A stretch of DNA of 7,996 nt from Azonexus sp. (lineage in GTDB: Bacteria; Pseudomonadota; Gammaproteobacteria; Burkholderiales; Rhodocyclaceae). The translations under genes and the position numbers were made by a program. Below the pieces are notes generated by a model, which was not told the DNA's origin, did no database searches, and saw only the letters and a program-made list of their open reading frames with translations. The stretch spans positions 1 to 7,996 of the forward strand of contig JAUYQT010000740.1 of NCBI GenBank assembly GCA_030697085.1. Direction: 5' to 3'. Below are positions 1 to 6,145 of the stretch, piece after piece. The stretch's first letter is position 1, and the number at the start of each line of letters is the position of its first letter.

Positions 1-1164
1 AAATTAAAGGATATGCCTATTGATAGGCTGTATCTTTCCATTGATAGACAGGAATATTCTGTCAACTGGAATGAACGGAAAGACAAAAGAAATATTATTA
101 TTACTTCAATTGCTAGTGCAGACAATAAAACTGGCTATATCTTCGGTATGAATCCAAACTTTGATGGAAATATAGATATTGAAGCCATTGAAGAAGACGC
201 ACTAAACCTTAATGAATCTTCTAAAACTGTTCCATTCCGTAAGTATGCTCGTTTGTGGCTCAAACAAGATTATATTGAATCGGCCAACAGGAAAAAATAC
301 AGAAAATCAAACAAACCTGCTCAAGATTTAAAACAAGAAATTGCCAATACTTATGATTCAGTTGTGGCTAGACCAGATGTAGAAGCATTTGACGAAAAAA
401 CCAATGAACAGAAATTGCCTAACTATGGTGCACAGGTAAAAGCAGAATACACAATGATTGCTCATTTTCATCTACTCAAAAAGATGATGAAAAATGTAGG
501 TAAGTGGCGATTCATGTTAGACCAAGATTCAGGCATTAGAGGTTCATGTTTTTCTGTATTTCAAAAGGAAATCTCTGAACATACAGCCGATGCTTTTTAT
601 GTGGCCATTGAGAAGAATCTAACGGTTGATGCAAAACGGAAATTAAAAGCAATTGCTCAAGTTGAATTTAATAAGATTAAAAATGAAAATCCAAAACTTT
701 CAGACAATGAAGTAAAAATTGAAATGTTGAAAATGGAAATTCAAGCCAAAGTTGAGATTGGGGAATGGAAAGACAAATGGATTAAACACCCATTCCCAAC
801 AATGTCTGAACCAAACAAAGCAATGTGTTGGCTAACTGAGTATGATAGTGATGAAATGGATTTAACCCATAAAGCATGGCTATATAATAAAGCCAGTATG
901 CATGGTGTAGATTCGTTCTTCCAAAAGGTTCGTAGAAGAATTGCCATGCTTGAAAGACCTATTGAATCTGCCAGCACTGGACGAACCTACAATGGTTATG
1001 GTGCATACAATCCAAGCATGATTGTCAAACTCTTGGAAATTTTCCGAGTAGTTCATAACTACATTGATACCAAGAAAGAAAATGGAGTAGTGACAACACC
1101 AGCAATGAGGCTAGGATTGGCAAATGCCCCACTTACCTACAAGGCAGTCCTTTACAACGAATAA
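1..1164 (+). CDS. Probable DDE-type transposase, 5' end cut by the window edge
   Basis: Frame 1 is open from the first base to the TAA at 1162-1164, giving 387 visible residues. The first ATG (13-15) has AAGGA only one base before it, too close to be its ribosome site. It also sits just ten residues before a likely catalytic Asp, so the real start and any N-terminal zinc-ribbon or helix-turn-helix domain lie upstream of the window. Numbered from that ATG, the pattern fits an RNase H-fold transposase. LSIDRQ (Asp11) is followed by a strand ending YIFGM. A second acid lies in FMLDQDSG (Asp170 or Asp172). HGVDSFFQKVRRR (Asp300) sits where IS1595-like enzymes carry I-E-S-F-W. A C-terminal TPAMRLGLA segment follows. 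A charged helical insertion (about 195-250) separates the second and third acids. The gene is much richer in A and T than its neighbours, which suggests transfer. I recall similar proteins annotated as insertion element proteins, but could not verify this. Transposase assignment is likely; the exact IS family is unknown. Confidence 0.68.
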   Translation, partial: KLKDMPIDRLYLSIDRQEYSVNWNERKDKRNIIITSIASADNKTGYIFGMNPNFDGNIDIEAIEEDALNLNESSKTVPFRKYARLWLKQDYIESANRKKYRKSNKPAQDLKQEIANTYDSVVARPDVEAFDEKTNEQKLPNYGAQVKAEYTMIAHFHLLKKMMKNVGKWRFMLDQDSGIRGSCFSVFQKEISEHTADAFYVAIEKNLTVDAKRKLKAIAQVEFNKIKNENPKLSDNEVKIEMLKMEIQAKVEIGEWKDKWIKHPFPTMSEPNKAMCWLTEYDSDEMDLTHKAWLYNKASMHGVDSFFQKVRRRIAMLERPIESASTGRTYNGYGAYNPSMIVKLLEIFRVVHNYIDTKKENGVVTTPAMRLGLANAPLTYKAVLYNE

Positions 1165-1194
1165 ATCCAATCAAGAGCCTTCTAGCATTGTTCT

Positions 1195-1222
1195 GAGCCA
1201 ACCTAACCAGTTGGCTTTTTCT
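1195..1222 (+). terminator. Rho-independent terminator of the transposase gene
   Basis: AGCCAAC (1196-1202) and GTTGGCT (1210-1216) form a perfect 7-bp stem, extendable by one G-U pair, around a 7-base loop. A T-rich run (TTTTTCTT) overlaps the end of the right arm. It lies about 30 bases after the transposase stop codon on the same strand, which is the expected place for its terminator. Confidence 0.8.
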
Positions 1223-1537
1223 TCATCTACTTCCTGAATTCCTACCTGAAGACAGAGCAGTTCATGGCGAAGCCATACAGAAAACCGATTGAGAAAATCA
1301 TCAATCTACAGAAGACTTTTCGACCTGCTTGCTTCCTGGTATCCTGGACTTGTTAACTAACTTATTGATTACTATAAAAATGCCTGCGAATTCGTCAGTA
1401 ATTTTCATAGACGAAAAAAAGCCCCAAATCGCTATAAAATGGGGCTTTTTCTTAAATTTCCCTACTTAAAAAACAACACGATTTCGTAGGGGCTTGCAAA
1501 TTCGCGGGGCTTTTTTGTTTCGAGAGACTCGAAAGAA
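1223..1537. other. Intergenic region between the transposase and phasin genes
   Basis: No convincing gene is seen in these 315 bases. The left part (1223-1410) is unremarkable mixed-composition DNA with only a small ATGGC/GCCAT hairpin at 1264-1276. The right part (1411-1534) is dense in structure. It holds a strong bidirectional terminator at 1414-1451 and three copies of GGGGCTT at 1441, 1489 and 1506. It also has an inverted pair CCCTAC (1460-1465)/GTAGGG (1486-1491) and a perfect 7-bp hairpin at 1518-1534 just after the phasin stop codon. The border between mobile element and resident chromosome should fall here. Confidence 0.6.
1414..1451. terminator. Bidirectional rho-independent terminator between converging genes
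   Basis: AAAAAGCCCCA (1416-1426) pairs perfectly with TGGGGCTTTTT (1440-1450), giving an 11-bp stem with a 13-base loop. The A-run on the left and the T-run on the right mean that transcripts in either direction end in a U-tract. For the - strand phasin gene it lies about 90 bases past the stop codon and is the nearest complete terminator. For the + strand transposase gene it would be a second, backup terminator. Confidence 0.82.
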
Positions 1538-2053
1538 TTATTTGCCTGTTTTGGTAACAGCAGCAATATTGGCTTGCGCTTTTTCTGCGAATTGCTTGGC
1601 TACCGTATTCATATTGCCAAATGCGGAGTTTGCAGCAGCAATTGCGTTCTGGATGGCGGCAACCGCGCCTTCAGAACCAACCGGTGCCGATTTGGTTGCC
1701 AATTCAACCATGCTGGCAATCGACTTCTGAAAATCGCCGAACTGAGCTTCGATCACTTTAGCCAGTTCTTGCTGGGCTTCAGAAGTAATTTCATAAGCTG
1801 AACGGGAGTAGGCAACCGCTTTCTCAACAGCCGGTTGGGCCAGCGAGGACTGAGCTGCCAGCGCAGCTTGCGGGTCTTTAGCGCCGAGTACCGTCTTGAC
1901 GCCGGAAACGGTGTCTTCCAGTGCGGAGCGGGCCGTATTCAGATTCAGGGCAGCGATACGCTCGGCAGAAGCCAGGGCGGTGTTGGCAACCGACAACAGG
2001 GAATCAACAGTGGCTTTGTTGGCGGCGGCGAATTGTTCTGTATTGATAGACAT
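1538..2053 (-). CDS. Phasin family protein (PHA granule-associated)
   Basis: This 171-residue protein belongs to the phasin_2/TIGR01841-type family, small amphipathic helical proteins that coat polyhydroxyalkanoate granules in the cytoplasm and control their size and number. It starts MSINTEQFAAANKATVDSL, is strongly enriched in alanine, and is predicted helical almost throughout. The typical family features are an N-terminal segment with Gln-Phe and Asn-Lys, a central SRSAYEITSEAQQEL stretch, and a C-terminal run around AFGNMNTVAKQFAEKA. Family members are usually about 170-190 residues, so it is full length. The ATG at 2053 is chosen because GGAGA (complement of 2060-2064) lies six bases ahead of it. 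A longer reading from 2134 would begin inside the promoter and operator and adds 27 residues unlike the family. It is transcribed away from pepD after a 104-bp gap with its own promoter, and probably ends at the hairpin at 1414-1451. Which phasin paralogue it is cannot be told. Confidence 0.92.
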   Translation of the reverse strand: MSINTEQFAAANKATVDSLLSVANTALASAERIAALNLNTARSALEDTVSGVKTVLGAKDPQAALAAQSSLAQPAVEKAVAYSRSAYEITSEAQQELAKVIEAQFGDFQKSIASMVELATKSAPVGSEGAVAAIQNAIAAANSAFGNMNTVAKQFAEKAQANIAAVTKTGK

Positions 2054-2094
2054 TTGTTGTCTCCGAAATATGGTTAGCGATAAGTTCGGTAACG

Positions 2095-2123
2095 AGTATA
2101 ACTCATTATTATTAGAAATTGTG
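2095..2123 (-). promoter_or_regulatory. Probable phasin promoter
   Basis: On the - strand TATACT (complement of 2095-2100) is a good -10 hexamer, about 42 bases before the phasin ATG. The matching -35 position (around 2118-2123, CACAAT) is a poor sigma-70 element and overlaps the proposed PhaR/PhbF operator. This would suit a promoter whose access is controlled by a repressor. The -10 call is moderate; the -35 is only inferred from spacing. Confidence 0.5.
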
Positions 2124-2134
2124 CACTGCAGCAA
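2119..2134 (-). promoter_or_regulatory. Candidate PhaR/PhbF operator upstream of the phasin gene
   Basis: The - strand reads TTGCTGCAGTGCACAA. From memory, the Herbaspirillum PhbF consensus is TG-N-TGC-N3-GCAA; this site matches TG-C-TGC-AGT-GCA with one mismatch at the last base. PhaR-type repressors are displaced by nascent PHA, so phasin is made only when polymer accumulates. The site overlaps the expected -35 region of the phasin promoter, which fits repression. No phaR gene is in the window, so the regulator is inferred. Confidence 0.5.
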
Positions 2135-2157
2135 TCGTTCAGATTAAAAATTTCTCT

Positions 2158-3624
2158 TCATTCAATCGCCGCCAGAATCCCCTTTAATAGGGCCCAGCTG
2201 CGGTCAACCGCCAAAACCTCGACAGATTCACCGGGCGCATGGGCGCCGCGAATGGTCGGGCCGAAGGAAACGATATCGAGGCCCGGATATTTGGCGCCGA
2301 TGATGCCGCACTCCAGACCGGCGTGAATGACCTGAACGCTTGATTCCGCACCGAAGTCGCGGCGATAAACAGCCTGGCACAAAGCCAGTAACGGCGAAGC
2401 TGGATTCGGCGCCCAACCGGGGTAATAGCCGGATTTTTCGGCCACTGTGCCGCTCAGGGCAAACAGGCTGACGATCTCGTCGGCTAGCGCGATGCTGGCA
2501 GTATCGCGCAGCGAACGAACCATGAAATTGCAGGAACCGCCATCTGCCTGTAAATCCACCATGCCAAGATTGTTTGAGGTTTCCACCACACCCGGCACCT
2601 GGCGGCTCATTCGGTGCACGCCGTGCGGTGCTGCATGTAATGAAGCCAGCCAGATTTCCTGCTCGACCAATGACATGACCTGGGTGGCGACAGCAGGCAG
2701 CGTTTCCAGGCGCAAGCCGTCATCCACACCGCTTAGTTCCTGCTGCAATAGCGACTGTATCTCCAACAAAATTTCGGGCAGTTGCGCCAGCATTTCGACC
2801 GGCCCGGCGATGATCGCCAACGCTTCACGGGGCAAGGCGTTGCGTGCCGAGCCACCGCTCAACTCAGCCAGGCGCAGGGGGAATTTTGCCGCCAGTTGGC
2901 GCAGCACACGCACCAGCAGCTTGATGGCGTTGCCTCGTTCCTCATGAATATCGACACCGGAATGTCCGCCGCGCAGACCGCGCAAAACAATGCGGCAGGC
3001 CTGATAACCGGCCGGCAGATTCTCGGCCTCCCCCTTTCGCGCCACATTCACATCAAGCCCACCCGCGCAACCGAGATAAAACTCGCCCCACTCCTCGGTA
3101 TCAAGATTGAGCATCAAGCGCCCTTGCAAAATACCTGGCGGCAAGCCCTGCGCGCCCCCCATGCCGGCTTCTTCATCCACCGTAAACAAGGCTTCAAGCG
3201 GGCCATGTGCCAGACTCGGGTCTTCAAGCGCCGCCAGCATCAGTGCTACGCCAATACCATTGTCGGCGCCCAGCGTTGTCTTTTCGGCAATTAGCCAGCC
3301 ATCGCGCAATATAGGCTGGATGCCATCGCGGGAAAAGTCGTGGTCGCTATCGGCATTTTTTTGACACACCATATCAAGATGCGATTGCAGGATCACCCCG
3401 GGAAAGCTTTCTCGTCCCGGACTCGCGGGCTTGCGAATAATCAGGTTCCCAACGCGGTCGACCGTAGCATCCAACCCGCGGGCCTCGGCCCAGGCTTGCA
3501 GTGTGTCGCGCAGGCGGGTTTCCTGTTTGGAGGCGCGGGGAATAGCGCAGAGCGTTGCAAAATGTGACCAGACGATGGCCGGCTGAAGCATGGCAAAGAC
3601 TTCCTGATGCGGCGATACAGGCAT
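2158..3624 (-). CDS. pepD: Cytosol non-specific dipeptidase / aminoacyl-histidine dipeptidase (M20 family)
   Basis: A 488-residue zinc dipeptidase close in length and order to E. coli PepD (485 residues). The family cleaves Xaa-His (carnosine-like) and other unblocked dipeptides in the cytoplasm, for peptide turnover. Numbered from the ATG at 3624, the M20 metal and catalytic residues are all present. They are His82 and catalytic Asp84 in QSHLDMV, Asp121 in TTLGADNGIG, Glu151-Glu152 in TVDEEAGM, Asp175 in LNLDTEEWGE, and His462 in GPTIRGAHAPGES. GCAGG, GLRGGHSGVDIH, RNALPREA and IHAGLECG are further strong PepD signatures. The lid/dimerisation domain lies between about 200 and 390. The start is supported by GGAG (complement of 3634-3637) nine bases upstream. 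An in-frame TTG at 3648 is less likely because this GGAG lies downstream of it. It follows the permease gene after 34 bp, so it is probably co-transcribed. No terminator is visible after it. Confidence 0.94.
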   Translation of the reverse strand: MPVSPHQEVFAMLQPAIVWSHFATLCAIPRASKQETRLRDTLQAWAEARGLDATVDRVGNLIIRKPASPGRESFPGVILQSHLDMVCQKNADSDHDFSRDGIQPILRDGWLIAEKTTLGADNGIGVALMLAALEDPSLAHGPLEALFTVDEEAGMGGAQGLPPGILQGRLMLNLDTEEWGEFYLGCAGGLDVNVARKGEAENLPAGYQACRIVLRGLRGGHSGVDIHEERGNAIKLLVRVLRQLAAKFPLRLAELSGGSARNALPREALAIIAGPVEMLAQLPEILLEIQSLLQQELSGVDDGLRLETLPAVATQVMSLVEQEIWLASLHAAPHGVHRMSRQVPGVVETSNNLGMVDLQADGGSCNFMVRSLRDTASIALADEIVSLFALSGTVAEKSGYYPGWAPNPASPLLALCQAVYRRDFGAESSVQVIHAGLECGIIGAKYPGLDIVSFGPTIRGAHAPGESVEVLAVDRSWALLKGILAAIE

Positions 3625-3633
3625 AACAAAAGG

Positions 3634-3637
3634 CTCC
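3634..3637 (-). promoter_or_regulatory. Ribosome binding site that decides the pepD start
   Basis: GGAG on the - strand lies nine bases before the ATG at 3624 and inside the longer reading that would start with TTG at 3648. Its position favours the ATG. The resulting protein length and the offsets of the metal ligands then agree with E. coli PepD to within about two residues. Confidence 0.65.
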
Positions 3638-3658
3638 AAACAATTCAAAACGAGTAAT

Positions 3659-6145
3659 TCAGGCGCCGGCCCGCAAGGCGAGGAGCGGTGGTGTCTTTAA
3701 CAGACGGGCTACGGCAAGCCAGCCGGTCAGGACAGCCAGCACGGCACCGCCAAAGGTGGCCAACAGAAGCAGTAGCGGCTGAAAATCCAGGTCAAGCTGA
3801 AAAACCTGACGAGCAATAATCTGCCCCAGCAAAGCCGCTCCGGTCGCTGCAATCAAACCGGCAATCGCACCCACAACTGCCAGTTCAACCAGCAAAGCCT
3901 GACGCAATTGTGCCCGTTGAGCGCCCAGGGCGCGCATCAGGGCGAGTTCATAACGGCGTTCATCAAAGGCAGAAAGCAGCGCCGAATAGAGCACAATGCC
4001 ACCGGCCAGCAGCGTGAAAATGAAGATGAACTGGACTGCCCCGGCCACCTGAGAAACGACTGACTGCAACTGACGAATCACTTCGCCAACATCGATCATG
4101 GTCAGATTGGGAAAACGGGCGATCAGTTGTGACGCGACCGCGGCCTGCTCTGGTGGCAGGTAAAAACTGGTGATCAGACTGGCCGGCACGTCTTCGATAA
4201 CACCGGGTGGCATCATCACGAAGAAATTAACGCGCATCGAATCCCAGTCCAGCTTGCGCAAATTGCTGACCCGCACTTTCTTCTCGACACCGGCAATCGA
4301 AAAGACCAATTCGTCACCGAGCTTGATTGCGAGCGTCTGGGCCAGTCCTTCTTCAATCGAAGCCACGCCCTGCCCGGCTTCTTCAGGTGTAAACCAATGG
4401 CCGGCGACAACCTGATTACCGGCCGGAATATCGGCCCGCCAGGAGAGATTGAATTCTCGGCTTACCAGGCGTTGCGCCCGATCATCGTCGGGAAAGCTGT
4501 CCGGACTGACCACTTTTCCGGCAATGCTTTGCAGGCGCCCACGAATCATCGGCGCCAGGTCCGCCTTGATCCCGGCAGCGCTCAAGGCCTGAGTCAAGGC
4601 CGGACCCTGGGTCGGTTGAATATTGATCAGAAAGCGATTCGGAGCATCGGCGGGAATCGCGGTTTGCCAGGCATCGAGCAATTCGGCCCGTGTCACAGTG
4701 AGCAAGAGCATCGCCATCAGGCCAATAGCCAGCGCGACAATTTGTAGTGCGCTTGATGTCCTGTGACGAACCAGATTGGCCAAACCCTGGCGCCAGCCAA
4801 AACCAGCCGAACCGCGCAAGCGCGCCACGATATTGATCGCCAGCCGGGCAATCAGCCAGAAACCACCGAGGGCCAGGACAAAACCAGCCACCGCCAGCCC
4901 ACCCAGCCGCGCATCACCCGCTACCAAAAAGATCAGGCCGGACAAGAGCAACAAGCCAAGCAGATAGCCGCCGATCAACAACGGGCGTGGCGGCCCCAGT
5001 TCACGGCGCAGCACGCGTAACGTCGGCACTTTGGCCAATTGCAGCAGCGGTGGGAAAGCAAAGCCGAAAAGCAGCACGCCAGCGACGCCCGCACCGAGCC
5101 AAAGCGGCTGCCAGCCTGGCCAGGGCAAACTGATGGTGAGTAACTTGCCGAGCCAGTCAATCAACACAAAATGGGCGGCGAATCCGAGCAGATAGCCGGT
5201 CAGGGTTGATAGTAGTGCCAGCCACAAAAAAACCGCAGCATGCAACAGGATCAGCCGTCTTTGGGTCAACCCCAAACAACGCATGATGGCGCAGGCATCA
5301 AGATGACGCTGCATATAGCGACGCGCCGCCAGCGCCACCGCCACGGCAGAAAGAACCACGGTCAATAGTGTCGCCAAGCCGAGAAAACGTTGCGCTCGAT
5401 CCAGCGCGTTACGAATTTCCGGACGAGCATTTTGGGCATCTTCCAGCCGTTGACCGCGGGAGAGCTGTGGTTCGGCCCAGCGCCGGAAAGCAGTCAATGA
5501 TTTCTCGTCGCCCGCCAGCAGCAAGCGATAGCGCAGGCGCGAGCCTGGCTGGACCAGCCCGCTCGACGGCAGGTCATCGAGATGCATCATCAAGCGTGGT
5601 GCCAGGCTAAAAAAGTTCATGCCACGGTCTGGTTCCATGGTCAAAATCGCGCCCACCGGCAAACGCTGCTGGCCAACGGCCACCAACGTCCCGGGCAAAG
5701 CCGGCAAGGCACCGCTCAAGCGTTCATCGAGCCAGACCTCGCCGGGCTGCGGGCCGCCATCGCTCGGCATACCGGCCACGCCTGGCTGCTGGCGGATCGA
5801 GAGCCGGCCGCGCAAGGGATAGCTCGAACTAACGGCCTTGATTTCGACTAACTGAGGCTGGCCACTCGCCATCACCATGCTGGGAAAAGTCAGCGTCTCG
5901 GCTATTCGCAAGCCCCGCTTTTGGGCCTCTGACGTGAGGCTATTCGACCAGGGTTGATCGCCGACTAAAATAAGATCACCGCCCATTAACTGCTGCGCCT
6001 GCCGATCAAGCGCCAGACGGACACGGTCGGCAAAGAAGCCAACGGCAGTGACGGCAGCGACGGCAATGGCCAACGCGACGAACAACAGGCGAAGTTCGCC
6101 GGAGCGCATTTCGCGTCCAAACAGGCGCCAGGCGAGCGTAATCAT
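3659..6145 (-). CDS. FtsX-like ABC transporter permease, YbbP-type, two FtsX domains
   Basis: An 828-residue inner-membrane protein resembling E. coli YbbP (about 804 residues), the permease partner of the ATPase YbbA. Members of this MacB/LolC-like class span the membrane with large periplasmic domains and are thought to move or extract lipophilic substrates; the substrate here is unknown. Hydrophobic segments are visible near residues 17-37, 256-276, 300-325, 345-366, 388-408, 414-436, 466-486, 700-725, 750-778 and 790-813, giving about ten helices. Periplasmic domains lie at about 38-255 and 487-699. Each FtsX unit carries the coupling-helix pattern toward the ATPase: DACAIMRCLGLTQRRL (283-298) and RYELALMRALGAQRAQL (731-747). 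The ATG at 6145 overlaps the stop of the upstream GGDEF-EAL gene as ATGA, with no clear Shine-Dalgarno, so translation is probably coupled. A longer reading from 6223 would add 26 residues inside the other gene. No ATPase gene is in the window. Confidence 0.88.
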   Translation of the reverse strand: MITLAWRLFGREMRSGELRLLFVALAIAVAAVTAVGFFADRVRLALDRQAQQLMGGDLILVGDQPWSNSLTSEAQKRGLRIAETLTFPSMVMASGQPQLVEIKAVSSSYPLRGRLSIRQQPGVAGMPSDGGPQPGEVWLDERLSGALPALPGTLVAVGQQRLPVGAILTMEPDRGMNFFSLAPRLMMHLDDLPSSGLVQPGSRLRYRLLLAGDEKSLTAFRRWAEPQLSRGQRLEDAQNARPEIRNALDRAQRFLGLATLLTVVLSAVAVALAARRYMQRHLDACAIMRCLGLTQRRLILLHAAVFLWLALLSTLTGYLLGFAAHFVLIDWLGKLLTISLPWPGWQPLWLGAGVAGVLLFGFAFPPLLQLAKVPTLRVLRRELGPPRPLLIGGYLLGLLLLSGLIFLVAGDARLGGLAVAGFVLALGGFWLIARLAINIVARLRGSAGFGWRQGLANLVRHRTSSALQIVALAIGLMAMLLLTVTRAELLDAWQTAIPADAPNRFLINIQPTQGPALTQALSAAGIKADLAPMIRGRLQSIAGKVVSPDSFPDDDRAQRLVSREFNLSWRADIPAGNQVVAGHWFTPEEAGQGVASIEEGLAQTLAIKLGDELVFSIAGVEKKVRVSNLRKLDWDSMRVNFFVMMPPGVIEDVPASLITSFYLPPEQAAVASQLIARFPNLTMIDVGEVIRQLQSVVSQVAGAVQFIFIFTLLAGGIVLYSALLSAFDERRYELALMRALGAQRAQLRQALLVELAVVGAIAGLIAATGAALLGQIIARQVFQLDLDFQPLLLLLATFGGAVLAVLTGWLAVARLLKTPPLLALRAGA
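6142..6145 (-). promoter_or_regulatory. ATGA stop/start overlap coupling the GGDEF-EAL and permease genes
   Basis: The - strand bases 6145 to 6142 read ATGA. They give the ATG of the permease and the TGA of the c-di-GMP gene in the next frame. The bases just upstream show no good Shine-Dalgarno, so termination-reinitiation is the likely way the permease is translated. Confidence 0.75.

Larger units (their letters stand above)
1..1222 (+). mobile_element. Right-hand part of an insertion sequence, ends not resolved
   Basis: The transposase-like gene and its terminator form an AT-rich block unlike the GC-rich - strand genes that begin at 1538. The left end is outside the window. The right terminal repeat could not be recognised because there is no left end to compare with. 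The element's right border therefore lies somewhere between the terminator (about 1222) and the phasin stop codon (1538). The end coordinate given here is the minimum extent. Confidence 0.5.

Noticed and set aside
13..15. ATG at 13 as the true start of the transposase gene
   Set aside because: The frame is open to the window edge, the AAGGA is only one base away, and a start here would leave only ten residues before the first catalytic Asp.
1264..1356. Small + strand reading frame of 30 codons (begins MAKPYRKPIEK)
   Set aside because: No Shine-Dalgarno, no recognisable family and no conservation evidence. It fits chance in a non-coding stretch.
1518..1534. TTTCGAG/CTCGAAA hairpin as the phasin terminator
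   Set aside because: The stem is perfect, but on the - strand it is followed by an A-run and then GC-rich DNA, not a U-tract. The hairpin at 1414-1451 is a better terminator.
2054..2134. Longer phasin reading starting at 2134
   Set aside because: It would cover the -10 element and end of the operator, adds residues unlike phasins, and ignores the good GGAGA before the ATG at 2053.
2447..3294. Long + strand reading frames opposite pepD
   Set aside because: They are antisense to a clearly real gene with complete M20 motifs, have no recognisable domains, and are expected by chance in GC-rich DNA.
3625..3648. TTG start for pepD at 3648
   Set aside because: The only good ribosome site (GGAG at 3634-3637) is inside this extension and points to the ATG at 3624.
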